The notes under the pieces are model-generated. The model saw only the letters and a program-made list of their open reading frames with translations. It ran no database searches and had not been told where the DNA came from. Made by a program: the position numbers and the translations under genes. A stretch of 64,000 bases of DNA, taken from NCBI GenBank assembly GCA_910589595.1, contig CAJUTM010000006.1:62001-126000 (forward strand), in the 5' to 3' direction. The stretch comes from an uncultured Eubacterium sp. Lineage in GTDB: Bacteria > Bacillota > Clostridia > Lachnospirales > Lachnospiraceae. Shown piece after piece: positions 43,566 through 52,146 of the stretch (its first letter is position 1; every line of letters starts with the position of its first letter).

Positions 43566-44547
43566 TGAGGAAAATCCGCATCGCCGGAAAGAGCAGGAGT
43601 ATCTTTTTGCAGCGGCAAGAGAGGTGAGCGAGAACATATATGGAAAAGACGTTTATGTCCGCGGACTGATTGAGTTTTCCAATATCTGCAGAAACAATTG
43701 CTATTATTGTGGAATACGAAAGGATAACCGCAAGATACAAAGATATCGGCTGACGCCGGAAGAGATTTTGTATTGTGCAAGAGAGGGCTATTCGCTTGGG
43801 TTTCGCACCTTTGTGCTGCAAGGGGGCGAAGACCGGCCGTTTATCGAAGAACATATGGAAGAAATTATCCGCACGATAAAAAAGGAGTTTCCGGATTGTG
43901 CGGTTACTCTGTCGGTTGGCGAGTGGGACAGAGAGAGGTACCAATGCTGGAGGGAAGCAGGGGCAGACCGCTATCTGCTTCGGCATGAGACGGCGGTGGA
44001 CGAGCATTACCGTCGACTGCACCCGCCGGAGATGCTTGCGGAAAAACGAAAGAACTGTCTCTATACATTGCGGGAATTGGGATATGAGGTGGGCGCCGGT
44101 ATGATGATAGGTTCGCCCGCCCAGACGGCAGAGCATTTGTTGGCGGATATCCGCTTCTTGCAGGAATTGGAGCCGCATATGATAGGTGTGGGCCCGTTTC
44201 TCGCCCATGCGGATACGCCTTTTGCAGAGATGGAAAATGGTTCTTTGGAAATGACATGCATTCTTCTTGGCGTGTTGCGGCTGCTTTTTCCGAAAGTGCT
44301 GCTTCCCGCGACAACAGCTCTGGCTACGATAGCGCCGGACGGCAGGGAAAAAGGATTATTGGCGGGAGCAAATGTCGTTATGCCGAACCTGTCTCCGCCT
44401 GCGGTAAGGGAAAAATATGCGTTATATGACAATAAAGTTTTCTGCGGCGCCGAATCGGCACAGGAGATAGAGCGTTTAAAAAAGAGTGTGGAAGAAATCG
44501 GCTATCGCATTGTGACGGAGCGCGGTGACAGCCGCATAGGAACATGA
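43474..44547 (+). CDS. hydE: [FeFe]-hydrogenase H-cluster maturase, radical SAM
   Basis: A 357-residue radical-SAM enzyme acting in assembly of the diiron subcluster of [FeFe] hydrogenase. The cluster motif is C72-x3-C76-x2-C79 within EFSNICRNNCYYCGIRKDN. VLQGGEDRPF, LRHETAVDEHYRRLHP and IGVGPFLAHADTPF are typical HydE blocks. The ATG at 43474 follows GGAAG inside the upstream gene; no later start keeps the conserved N-terminus. hydF and hydG are not in the window. The alternative in the same superfamily is a BioB/PylB-like protein, less likely here. Confidence 0.88.
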   Translation: MTANQQLIRQLKRNKNLSGEKFLQLLTSLTDEENPHRRKEQEYLFAAAREVSENIYGKDVYVRGLIEFSNICRNNCYYCGIRKDNRKIQRYRLTPEEILYCAREGYSLGFRTFVLQGGEDRPFIEEHMEEIIRTIKKEFPDCAVTLSVGEWDRERYQCWREAGADRYLLRHETAVDEHYRRLHPPEMLAEKRKNCLYTLRELGYEVGAGMMIGSPAQTAEHLLADIRFLQELEPHMIGVGPFLAHADTPFAEMENGSLEMTCILLGVLRLLFPKVLLPATTALATIAPDGREKGLLAGANVVMPNLSPPAVREKYALYDNKVFCGAESAQEIERLKKSVEEIGYRIVTERGDSRIGT

Positions 44548-44588
44548 GAGAAAGGAAATGATGTATGCTGCAAAAGCAGGGAGGAAAT

Positions 44589-45443
44589 ATGAAGAAAAAG
44601 AAAGAGATTATAATATCGTTTATATTTGTCGTTGTCGGTGCGATTGTTGCCGCCTTTTCCATTGAGCAGTTTTTGGCGCCGAATAATATAATGGATGGGG
44701 GAATTGTAGGAATCGGCATGGTTCTTGATGTTTTCGTGCCCCTGCCGCTCAGTGTGCTCACGTTTCTTTTGAATGTGCCGTTCCTCTATATCGGGTTTCG
44801 GCAGATGGGAAGCCTTTTTCTGGCAAAGACGGCGGTGGGGATGGTAGTGTTTTCCGTCTCGCTGCAAATCTTCTATTCGTGGAATATGGCGACTTCCGAG
44901 CCATTGCTTGCTACCGTTTTCGGGGGCATTGTACTTGGAATCGGGGTCGGCCTTGTCATACGGTATGGTGGGTGTCTGGACGGAACGGAGACGATGGCGA
45001 TACTGATTAGCAAAAAGACGTCTCTTTCCGTCGGACAGATTATATTAATCTTTAACATATTAATTTATCTCGTTGTCGGATTGTTGTTCGGCTCTGACCG
45101 CGCGATGTACAGTCTTTTAACTTATTTTATCACATCTAAAGTGATTGATTTGGTAGAAGTGGGATTAGATGAAGCAAAGGCCGTGATGATTATTACAAAT
45201 GAGAGTCAGCAGATTTCCGATGCCATTTTTGAGAGATTGGGACGGACGGTAACGATTTTGGAGGGCGAAGGACTGATAAGTGGGAAAAAAGTAATTTTAT
45301 ATTGTGTTGTCACAAGAATTGAGATACCGGTTATCAAGAAAATTTTGCAGGAGGATGACGAATCAGGCTTTATGACGGTTTCCGACGTATCTGAAATCGT
45401 CGGAAACCATATAAAGAAAAAAGCCTCAAAGGAAACGAAATAA
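44589..45443 (+). CDS. YitT family membrane protein
   Basis: 284 residues. GGGAGG precedes the ATG at 44589; an ATG at 44565 has a poor site. Five to six membrane segments (residues 5-180), with AFSIEQFLAPNNIMDGGIVG and RYGGCLDGTETMAILISKKT, are typical of the YitT/DUF161 family. A soluble C-terminal DUF2179 domain follows (AKAVMIITNESQQISDAIFE to ESGFMTVSDVSEIVG). The substrate is unknown. It follows hydE by 41 bases and may be in its transcript. Confidence 0.88.
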   Translation: MKKKKEIIISFIFVVVGAIVAAFSIEQFLAPNNIMDGGIVGIGMVLDVFVPLPLSVLTFLLNVPFLYIGFRQMGSLFLAKTAVGMVVFSVSLQIFYSWNMATSEPLLATVFGGIVLGIGVGLVIRYGGCLDGTETMAILISKKTSLSVGQIILIFNILIYLVVGLLFGSDRAMYSLLTYFITSKVIDLVEVGLDEAKAVMIITNESQQISDAIFERLGRTVTILEGEGLISGKKVILYCVVTRIEIPVIKKILQEDDESGFMTVSDVSEIVGNHIKKKASKETK

Positions 45444-45449
45444 CTTGTA

Positions 45450-46250
45450 CTATGACATACTATTGATGGTGACATCACCGCTTACGGTGTCGAATCTCCA
45501 TTTACCACTATTGTTATCTGATTTTGTAGGAAAGGCATTGTTCAGCTCGCCTGAAACACTGTCATAATCAATGGAAAACTGCGAGTCGGCGGGAACGGTT
45601 ATTGTTGTGTCGCCGCTTACCGTATCGGAGTCGATTTCCCTTGGGGTGACCGTGGAAGTTAATGTACTGTTGCCGGATACGGACTCAGTCTCAAAATTTT
45701 CCACGGCTCCTTTCACATTCACATCGCCGCTTACGGTGTCTGCCGAAAATTCTTTTATTTGCATACCGTCCACGGAAATATCGGCGCTCACGTTATCAAT
45801 TTCAACCTTATTCAGAGGCGTGGAAGAAAACTTTTCTGGTATGCGCAAAAGCAGGGCTTTGTTTTGCGTAATTGAGTGAAATGAGAATCTTCTACTCTTT
45901 TGGAATTGTATTCTCAGAATTCCGTTTTCATAATAAGAATGTACCCTATCTCCTTCGGAAAGGGAAGCTGAATTTTCTTCCTCAACTTCAATCGTATCTC
46001 CCGAATATGGTTCAATCTGAATATTTCCGCTAATCCAGTCAATCTCGATTTCTTCCAGCTTATCTGCCGCAATCGAAGTATTTCCTGCCGTATATTTGTC
46101 TGCGAACGGATAGGATGAGCCAAAGAAAAAGAATGGAAAAGAATTGCTGCCATTTCCTATTCCGGCTGCCAGAATGACTGTCAGAATGAGCAGGATAGCA
46201 GTGGAAATGCTTAAGCGTAAATATGCTTTTGTTTTTTTCTTTTCGTTCAT
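45450..46250 (-). CDS. DUF4097 beta-repeat envelope protein
   Basis: 266 residues. The ATG at 46250 has GAGG 7 bases upstream. One N-terminal membrane anchor (LSISTAILLILTVILAAGIG), then an extracytoplasmic beta-solenoid with the repeated VSGD/VSGN motif (DWISGNIQIEP, DNVSADISVDG, DTVSGDVNVKG, ESVSGNSTLTS, DTVSGDTTITV, DTVSGDVTINS). Such proteins commonly sit with PadR regulators and DUF1700-type partners, as here. The molecular role is unknown; envelope sensing is often assumed. Confidence 0.88.
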   Translation of the reverse strand: MNEKKKTKAYLRLSISTAILLILTVILAAGIGNGSNSFPFFFFGSSYPFADKYTAGNTSIAADKLEEIEIDWISGNIQIEPYSGDTIEVEEENSASLSEGDRVHSYYENGILRIQFQKSRRFSFHSITQNKALLLRIPEKFSSTPLNKVEIDNVSADISVDGMQIKEFSADTVSGDVNVKGAVENFETESVSGNSTLTSTVTPREIDSDTVSGDTTITVPADSQFSIDYDSVSGELNNAFPTKSDNNSGKWRFDTVSGDVTINSMS

Positions 46251-46254
46251 AAAC

Positions 46255-46926
46255 TCACCTCGATTCATGTAATTCAAAAATTGCCTTTATTATATTTTCT
46301 GCGGCGGCGCCCATGAGGAAAAGAATCCACGTAATATACCATGCGCCGGTGCTGAAGCTGACGAGGAAATACAAGATGACAATAATTGTCCAAAGTGCGC
46401 TGTTAATGGCCTTGCGGGCGCGTTTGCGTCCCTCCTGATTCGCTTTCCATTCTTTAAATTCATTTACTATCGTGCTGTCCAGCTTATCCATCGTCGGTTT
46501 TGACATATTGTTAAATATAATGATAGCGGTAGCAATGCCTATGAACAGGAAAAATCCGCAGGCGCCAATAGCATCATTCACGTGAAGCTCTTCGGTGACA
46601 ATGACAGGAAGAACAGAGAGGATATACAGCATGACGGCGATAGGAACGAGAATTGCCGAACGTTTTTTCCAATGGATATATTCGTCTGAGCACGCAGGGT
46701 CCGGAGCTGCCGATTCTTCTTTGAGGGAATCGAGCAGTTCGCTGATGTCGCCCACGCTTGCTACTGCGATGTTATAGGCGGCTTCCTCACTTTTACCCTC
46801 GGCAATCAGGTCATGGTATTTGTCTACCAGGTTTTGTAAAATCTCCTCTTTTAATTCCACCGATTTTTTAGTTAGCGGAACCTCCCGAAAAAGGTGGTCC
46901 ATATGTGCACGTAATTTATCTTCCAT
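46255..46926 (-). CDS. Permease-prefix/DUF1700-like membrane protein
   Basis: 223 residues. AGGAGA lies upstream of the ATG at 46926. A cytosolic helical N-terminus (residues 1-75) contains LKEEILQNLVDKYHDLIAEG and EEAAYNIAVASVGDISELL, the pattern of permease-prefix domains. Four membrane segments follow (ILVPIAVMLYILSVLPVIV, ACGFFLFIGIATAIIIF, and two near the C-terminus). It lies between the PadR gene and the DUF4097 gene, with 4 bases to the latter, forming a three-gene operon. Confidence 0.85.
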   Translation of the reverse strand: MEDKLRAHMDHLFREVPLTKKSVELKEEILQNLVDKYHDLIAEGKSEEAAYNIAVASVGDISELLDSLKEESAAPDPACSDEYIHWKKRSAILVPIAVMLYILSVLPVIVTEELHVNDAIGACGFFLFIGIATAIIIFNNMSKPTMDKLDSTIVNEFKEWKANQEGRKRARKAINSALWTIIVILYFLVSFSTGAWYITWILFLMGAAAENIIKAIFELHESR

Positions 46927-46953
46927 AAATAGAATCTCCTTTCTGAAAATCAT

Positions 46954-47289
46954 TTATTCTTGTGTCTGAACAATTAGCTGGTCAATCAGCCGTTTTGATT
47001 GTTCCCATTCGACGCACATTTTTTCATAAGCTTCCCGTCCCTCTTTTGTAATGGTGTAATAGCGCCGTCTTGCGCCTGTTGTCTCATTTCCCCAATACGA
47101 GCATATATAGCCCGCCTGTTCCAGACGGCGAAAGGCAGAATAGAGAGTTGCCTCTTTCAACTCATATTCCTGCTTTGTTTTTTCCTGAATTGTTTTATTA
47201 ATCTGATACCCATAGCTGTCTGCATTGGATAACTGCGCGAGAATAATCGTGTCCGTGTGTCCGCGAATCAAATCAGATGTAATGGACAT
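46954..47289 (-). CDS. PadR-family transcriptional regulator
   Basis: A 111-residue winged-helix repressor. GHTDTIILAQLSNADSYGYQ and IKKTIQ-like helix, LKEATLYSAFRRLEQAGYIC (recognition helix and wing) and GARRRYYTITKEGREAYEKM are standard PadR features; the C-terminal helix mediates dimerisation. First gene of a three-gene operon. A 25-bp palindrome over its own promoter (47340-47364) suggests autorepression. Confidence 0.92.
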   Translation of the reverse strand: MSITSDLIRGHTDTIILAQLSNADSYGYQINKTIQEKTKQEYELKEATLYSAFRRLEQAGYICSYWGNETTGARRRYYTITKEGREAYEKMCVEWEQSKRLIDQLIVQTQE

Positions 47290-47328
47290 ATAAGCATCAC
47301 ACTCCTTTACTCTTTACAATTTATGTAT

Positions 47329-47364
47329 ATTAAATCATAATATACCTCGCCTGTCAAGGTATAT
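47329..47364 (-). promoter_or_regulatory. Promoter and putative PadR operator
   Basis: On the - strand TTGACA (47357-47352), a 17-base spacer and TTTAAT (47334-47329). The perfect palindrome ATATACCT-N9-AGGTATAT (47340-47364) covers the -35 and spacer, fitting repression by the PadR protein of the same operon. Confidence 0.65.
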
Positions 47365-47469
47365 TTGCCAAACAAGGTAAAGGAATGTCTTGCCACTGTA
47401 AAATGATGGTGCTAAAATAAAGTTAATATTTTTACTATTATGATAGCTTTCAGGAAAGGATGGGGAGTA

Positions 47470-48153
47470 ATGAAAAGAATTTTAGCAGTCAGTATGGTGT
47501 TTCTTCTGCTCGCGGGATTGTGCGGGTGCGGAGTACGGCAACTGAGTCAGGAAGATATGCGGCAAATCGTGAAACAGTGTGAGACGGTAATCGAAAAATA
47601 TGCTGACAAAAACGGTTATAAAATTATTCAAAGAAACAATGAGGGCATGGGAGAAAGTGAGGAGTCAGATTTTCTGCTTCAGATAAACGACGACTGGTTT
47701 ATCAGTGTTTCTGTTTTTTCAGAAGAGCAGGTGTATGTGAATGTTAATCTGGAAAATACGGCGTATCTTTCCGATTGGGATGATTATTGGGACGACGATG
47801 ATGATTACTGGGACGAGGACGATTGGGATGACGACGATTGGGATGACGGCGATGATACATGGGAGAAAGAGCAGAGCGGAGACTTAAAGCAGCGTTTTAC
47901 GAATTATCCGATTTCCCAAATGGGGGAGAAAGAGATTATAAGTGTATTGCAATTATATAATGCGCTGGGAAGAAAAAAGCATACGTCGGAGAAAATAATA
48001 CAGTATGTACATCGGTTTGATGAAGAGAGCGAAGTAGACGACGGAGTTTCTTTCCCGCTCTCTGATTGGTACTACGAATTTTTCCGTAGCAATGACGGAG
48101 GTATGACAGCCGTTTGTCTCTCTTTGTATGACAGGGTAGAGCTGTCCGCTTAA
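47470..48153 (+). CDS. Putative lipoprotein with acidic Trp-Asp-rich segment
   Basis: 227 residues. GGGGAG precedes the ATG at 47470. A signal sequence (RILAVSMVFLLLAGLCGCG) has a possible lipobox LCGC, so it is probably a membrane-anchored lipoprotein. The middle contains about 30 residues made almost only of Asp, Trp and Tyr (WDDYWDDDDDYWDEDDW and onward), resembling calcium-binding or disordered acidic linkers. The flanking parts are ordinary and beta-rich. No family recognised. It diverges from the PadR operon. Confidence 0.75.
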   Translation: MKRILAVSMVFLLLAGLCGCGVRQLSQEDMRQIVKQCETVIEKYADKNGYKIIQRNNEGMGESEESDFLLQINDDWFISVSVFSEEQVYVNVNLENTAYLSDWDDYWDDDDDYWDEDDWDDDDWDDGDDTWEKEQSGDLKQRFTNYPISQMGEKEIISVLQLYNALGRKKHTSEKIIQYVHRFDEESEVDDGVSFPLSDWYYEFFRSNDGGMTAVCLSLYDRVELSA

Positions 48154-48199
48154 CCCGATGATGGTACGGCAGGTTCTAATAAGAAGCGGAGGTAAAGAG

Positions 48200-49096
48200 A
48201 TGAAAGAGCAGTTACAGACAGAGTATGAGAGAACCGTTATGCACATTTCCTTTCTGAGTATCATCGGAAATACGCTGCTATCAGTTTTAAAATTGCTGGC
48301 GGGTTTGTTGGCGCACTCAGGAGCTATGATGAGCGATGCCATTCATTCAGCCTCGGATGTATTCAGCACGATTGTTGTCATTATTGGCGTGAAAATATCC
48401 GGAAAAGAATCAGACAAAGAACATCCCTATGGACACGAGCGTCTGGAATGTGTGGCCGCGATTGTTCTGGCAACGATTCTTGCCGTTACCGGTTTGGGCA
48501 TTGGCTGGGCTGCTCTACAGAAAATACTGGAGGCAGACTATGACAATCTTACCGTTCCGGGGGTGCTGGCTCTCGCGGCGGCGATTTTATCCATTGTCGT
48601 CAAAGAAGCAATGTTCTGGTATACAAGGGCGGGAGCAAAAAGGATTGACTCCGGAGCGCTGATGGCGGACGCATGGCACCATCGTTCGGACGCGCTGTCT
48701 TCGGTTGGGGCTTTGATTGGAATTGGCGGCGCGAGACTGGGATTTCCGATTCTGGATCCGGTAGCGAGCCTGATTATTTGCGCTTTTATAGAAAAGGCTG
48801 CCTTTGAGATATTTATGGACGCGGTAGACAAGATGGTTGACAAAGCCTGCGACGAGGAGACGGAGAAGCAAATGCGCGGGTGTGTGCTGCGGCAGGCGGG
48901 AGTCATTGCGGTAGATTTGTTACAGACGAGAACGTTTGGCAATAAGATTTATGTGGATGTGGAGATTCGCGCGGATGGAAATATTCTGCTGCGGGAGGCC
49001 CATGATATTGCGGAGACAGTTCACGATACGATTGAGCAGGAGTTCCCGAAAGTAAAGCACATTATGGTGCATGTAAATCCCGCTGATATGGATTAA
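48200..49096 (+). CDS. Cation diffusion facilitator family transporter
   Basis: A 298-residue Zn2+/Mn2+/Fe2+-type exporter driven by H+. GGAGG lies 7 bases before the ATG at 48200. Six membrane helices; metal-site motifs HSASDVFST in helix II and DAWHHRSDALSS in helix V, plus KEHPYGHERLE in the first loop. The C-terminal cytosolic metallochaperone-like domain (VAVDLLQTRTFGNKIYVDVE, HIMVHVNP) is complete. The metal cannot be assigned from the sequence. Confidence 0.92.
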   Translation: MKEQLQTEYERTVMHISFLSIIGNTLLSVLKLLAGLLAHSGAMMSDAIHSASDVFSTIVVIIGVKISGKESDKEHPYGHERLECVAAIVLATILAVTGLGIGWAALQKILEADYDNLTVPGVLALAAAILSIVVKEAMFWYTRAGAKRIDSGALMADAWHHRSDALSSVGALIGIGGARLGFPILDPVASLIICAFIEKAAFEIFMDAVDKMVDKACDEETEKQMRGCVLRQAGVIAVDLLQTRTFGNKIYVDVEIRADGNILLREAHDIAETVHDTIEQEFPKVKHIMVHVNPADMD

Positions 49097-49147
49097 GCGG
49101 CCGCTTTAATCAGCAGGAAAACTGCACATTCCAGAGATGAAACAAAC

Positions 49148-49176
49148 TTGATAAAAACCGGACTATATGGTATGCT
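49148..49176 (+). promoter_or_regulatory. Promoter of the hybrid histidine kinase gene
   Basis: TTGATA (49148-49153), a 17-base spacer and TATGCT (49171-49176), 46 bases before the start codon. Confidence 0.5.
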
Positions 49177-49221
49177 TAAAAAAGCATTATTTTGTATTGG
49201 AATATGAGAGGGAGAGTGTTT

Positions 49222-52128
49222 ATGTCGGTGCAGGGATATTATCGGGAAGAGATATTTTTTGCAGGTGAGAATGGTGAATTGACGGCAAATAATCAGGAAA
49301 AAATCATAGAGATATTAAGTGGAAACTTAGCGGTAGGTATTGTCAGTGGTTTTTATGAAGAGGGTTTTCCGATATATTTTGTGAGCAGTTTTGCCTTGAA
49401 CAGTCTGGATATGACGTTTGATGAGTTTATGGAGCAGACAAACGGATATTTTTTACATGCAATAGCGGCAGAGGACAGAGACAATTTTAAGAAAAATATG
49501 TCTTCATCCGCACAGGAGGGTTTTTGCGATTACCGTTTTCTGAATAAGAATGGTCAGGGTATGTGGATGCGTGAGATACATACGGATTCGGTAGCGAGTG
49601 ATGGCAGGCCGATTTGGATATGTGCAATACGATTTATTGATAAAGTATACCGCACGCTCCAAATGAGCCATCAGGCTTTTAGCATGTTAAAAGATTCTTA
49701 TTTTCGGATAAGTTCCATCAATCTAAAGAATAACTTTATCACGGATTTGAAATTAATGAAAAGTGAAGAAAAAGAGGTGGCCGGCGCAAAGGGAAATTAT
49801 CGCGAGGCTTTAAAGTTATGCGCCATAAATCATGTAGAGGAAAAAGACAGGGAGAAGTTTCTCGGCGTTTTGTCTCCGGAAAATCTGTGGGAAGTTTTTC
49901 GGGAGACGCAGGAGCCGGTTACGTTTAGCTACCACCGATTAGTGGAGGGAGAGTGGAAATGGGTGCGCTCCGAAGTGGTGCCGGCAGATAATTATAGCGA
50001 GCGCCATCCAAACGTTATCTGGTATGTAAAAAATATTTCCGAAGAGAAAGCAAAAGAGGCGGAGATGACGGATTTGCTGCAAAAGACGAATGCCAGTCTG
50101 CGCCGTACGCTCAATGAGGAAGAACAGTATCGTCATGCCATTATTTCCGACGCCATTTTAGTATTTAATATTAATGTGAGCAAGAATCTGATTGAAGATG
50201 ATTTTTATGAAATAACGGATGAGAACCGTAAGTCCGTTCTGGCGCAAATCGGGATGAAAGCTCCTTGCAGCGCAAATGAATTTTTCTGGCAATGGTGCAG
50301 TGAAAAAGTATCGCCTGCCGACAAAGAGGCGTTTCTTAGCGTTATGAATATGGAATATATGAAACAGGCGTTTGAGCGCGGGGAGACGGAGATTGTGCTG
50401 GAGTTTGAGACGAGGATGTCGAGCGACGTACCGATGATTCTTCGTCATACCGTATTGTTGACGCAGGACAGGGATACTGGAGAAATTTTTGCACTCAATA
50501 ATTCCAAAGATATAACGGAAGCGAGAAAGAGAGAGAGGGAGACGCATCAGGCGCTTTTGGACGCCTATGAGGCGGCCAACCGTGCGAACGACGCCAAAAC
50601 AGATTTTCTCTCCCGCATGAGCCATGATATTCGTACGCCGATGAATGCCATTATCGGTATGACGGCGATTGCCGGAGCACATTTGCAGGAACCGGACTGT
50701 CTGAAAAATTGCCTGAGTAAGATTACGTCTGCTAGCCGTCATTTGCTATTGATAATTAATGAAATGCTGGATATGAGTAAGATTGAATCTGGGAAAATGG
50801 CTCTCAACGAAGGTGAGTTTAATCTGGCAGAATTGATACACAGTTTAGTTACCATGATTTATCCGATGGCGGAAGAAAAGCATCAGGAATTGGATGTACA
50901 TATCCACGATATGAAACACGAGGCGGTTGTGGGGGATGTGCTTCGTATGGAGCAGATTTTTGTCAACATTGTTACCAATGCTGTTAAGTATACACCCGAT
51001 AATGGCAGGATATCGATTGATATCACTGAAAAATCTTCGGGACAGATAAAGACCGGATGCTATGAAATGATAGTAGAAGATAATGGAATCGGCATGACGC
51101 CGGAATTTCTGGAGCGTTTATTTGAGCCGTTTGAACGTGCGGAGGATGTCCGTATTAGCAAAGTGCAGGGAAGCGGACTGGGGATGCCGATTACGAAAAA
51201 CATCATCAAGATGATGGGAGGAGACATTAAAGTAGAGAGTGAAATTGGCAAGGGTTCGCGCGTTACGGTGAATCTTCTCCTCAAATATACGGAAGAGGAT
51301 AACATTTCTCTGGAAGAGCTGATAGGACTGCCGGTGCTCGTGGCGGATGATGATGAAATATCATGCGAGAGTACTTCTATTGTCCTCAATGAGCTGGGAA
51401 TGGAGAGCGAGTGGGTACTTTCCGGAAAAGAGGCGCTGCAGCGTGTTTGTGAGAGACACAAAGAGAAAGAGGATTATTTTGCCGTGATATTGGATTGGAG
51501 AATGCCGGAAATGGACGGTATAGAGACAGCGCGTGCGATACGTCGGGAAGTTGGTCAGGAAATCCCGATTGTTATGCTGTCCGCTTATGATTGGTCGGAA
51601 ATTGAAACCGAGGCAAGAGACGCAGGGGTAAATGCGTTTATCTCCAAACCTCTGTTTAAATCACAACTTACAAACGTGTTTAAGAACTTCCTTAAAGATG
51701 ATGAGAAGTCGGATAATGTATTGCAAGATATCGTAGCTTCCGATTATTCGGAAAAAAGAGTTTTACTTGTCGAAGACAATGATATCAACCGAGAGATTGC
51801 CAAGGAAATTATAGAGATGACCGGTGCGAAAGTGGAAGTGGCGGAAAATGGGCAGATAGCCGTTGATATGTTCAAAGATTCCACTTCCGGATATTATAAT
51901 TTGATTTTTATGGATATACAAATGCCCGTCTTAAACGGGCATGAGGCAACTTGTGCAATTCGGGCTCTTCCCCGAGAGGATGCCAGAGAGATTCCGATTG
52001 TGGCAATGACGGCAAACGCTTTCTCCGACGATATTCAGGCGTCAAAGAAAGCGGGAATGAATGAACATATGGCAAAGCCAATCGACTTCAATAAATTAAA
52101 AGAAACGATGGCAAGGTGGCTCAAATAA
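49222..52128 (+). CDS. Hybrid sensor histidine kinase with two receiver domains
   Basis: 968 residues, no membrane segment, so a cytosolic sensor. AGGGAG precedes the ATG at 49222. PAS-like domains occupy residues 1-140 (FLHAIAAEDRDNFKKNM) and about 200-280 (WKWVRSEVVPADN), with a third PAS-like stretch to about 430. Kinase core: phosphorylation His near 466 (SRMSHDIRTPMNAIIGM), N-box NIVTNAVKYTPDNGRI, G1 VEDNGIGMTPEFL, G2 GSGLGMPITKNI. Two receiver domains follow with Asp near 757 (ILDWRMPEMDG) and 895 (FMDIQMPVLNG). There is no output domain or adjacent response regulator. Confidence 0.92.
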   Translation: MSVQGYYREEIFFAGENGELTANNQEKIIEILSGNLAVGIVSGFYEEGFPIYFVSSFALNSLDMTFDEFMEQTNGYFLHAIAAEDRDNFKKNMSSSAQEGFCDYRFLNKNGQGMWMREIHTDSVASDGRPIWICAIRFIDKVYRTLQMSHQAFSMLKDSYFRISSINLKNNFITDLKLMKSEEKEVAGAKGNYREALKLCAINHVEEKDREKFLGVLSPENLWEVFRETQEPVTFSYHRLVEGEWKWVRSEVVPADNYSERHPNVIWYVKNISEEKAKEAEMTDLLQKTNASLRRTLNEEEQYRHAIISDAILVFNINVSKNLIEDDFYEITDENRKSVLAQIGMKAPCSANEFFWQWCSEKVSPADKEAFLSVMNMEYMKQAFERGETEIVLEFETRMSSDVPMILRHTVLLTQDRDTGEIFALNNSKDITEARKRERETHQALLDAYEAANRANDAKTDFLSRMSHDIRTPMNAIIGMTAIAGAHLQEPDCLKNCLSKITSASRHLLLIINEMLDMSKIESGKMALNEGEFNLAELIHSLVTMIYPMAEEKHQELDVHIHDMKHEAVVGDVLRMEQIFVNIVTNAVKYTPDNGRISIDITEKSSGQIKTGCYEMIVEDNGIGMTPEFLERLFEPFERAEDVRISKVQGSGLGMPITKNIIKMMGGDIKVESEIGKGSRVTVNLLLKYTEEDNISLEELIGLPVLVADDDEISCESTSIVLNELGMESEWVLSGKEALQRVCERHKEKEDYFAVILDWRMPEMDGIETARAIRREVGQEIPIVMLSAYDWSEIETEARDAGVNAFISKPLFKSQLTNVFKNFLKDDEKSDNVLQDIVASDYSEKRVLLVEDNDINREIAKEIIEMTGAKVEVAENGQIAVDMFKDSTSGYYNLIFMDIQMPVLNGHEATCAIRALPREDAREIPIVAMTANAFSDDIQASKKAGMNEHMAKPIDFNKLKETMARWLK

Positions 52129-52146
52129 AGAAGAATAACCGTAGGC

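Noticed and set aside
47758..47875. Tandem DNA repeat or CRISPR-like array
   Set aside because: The repetition is in-frame Asp/Trp codons of a lipoprotein; units are irregular and there are no spacers.
49095..49116. Terminator after the cation transporter gene (GCGGCCGC palindrome)
   Set aside because: The palindrome has no loop and no T-run, so a terminator is not supported.
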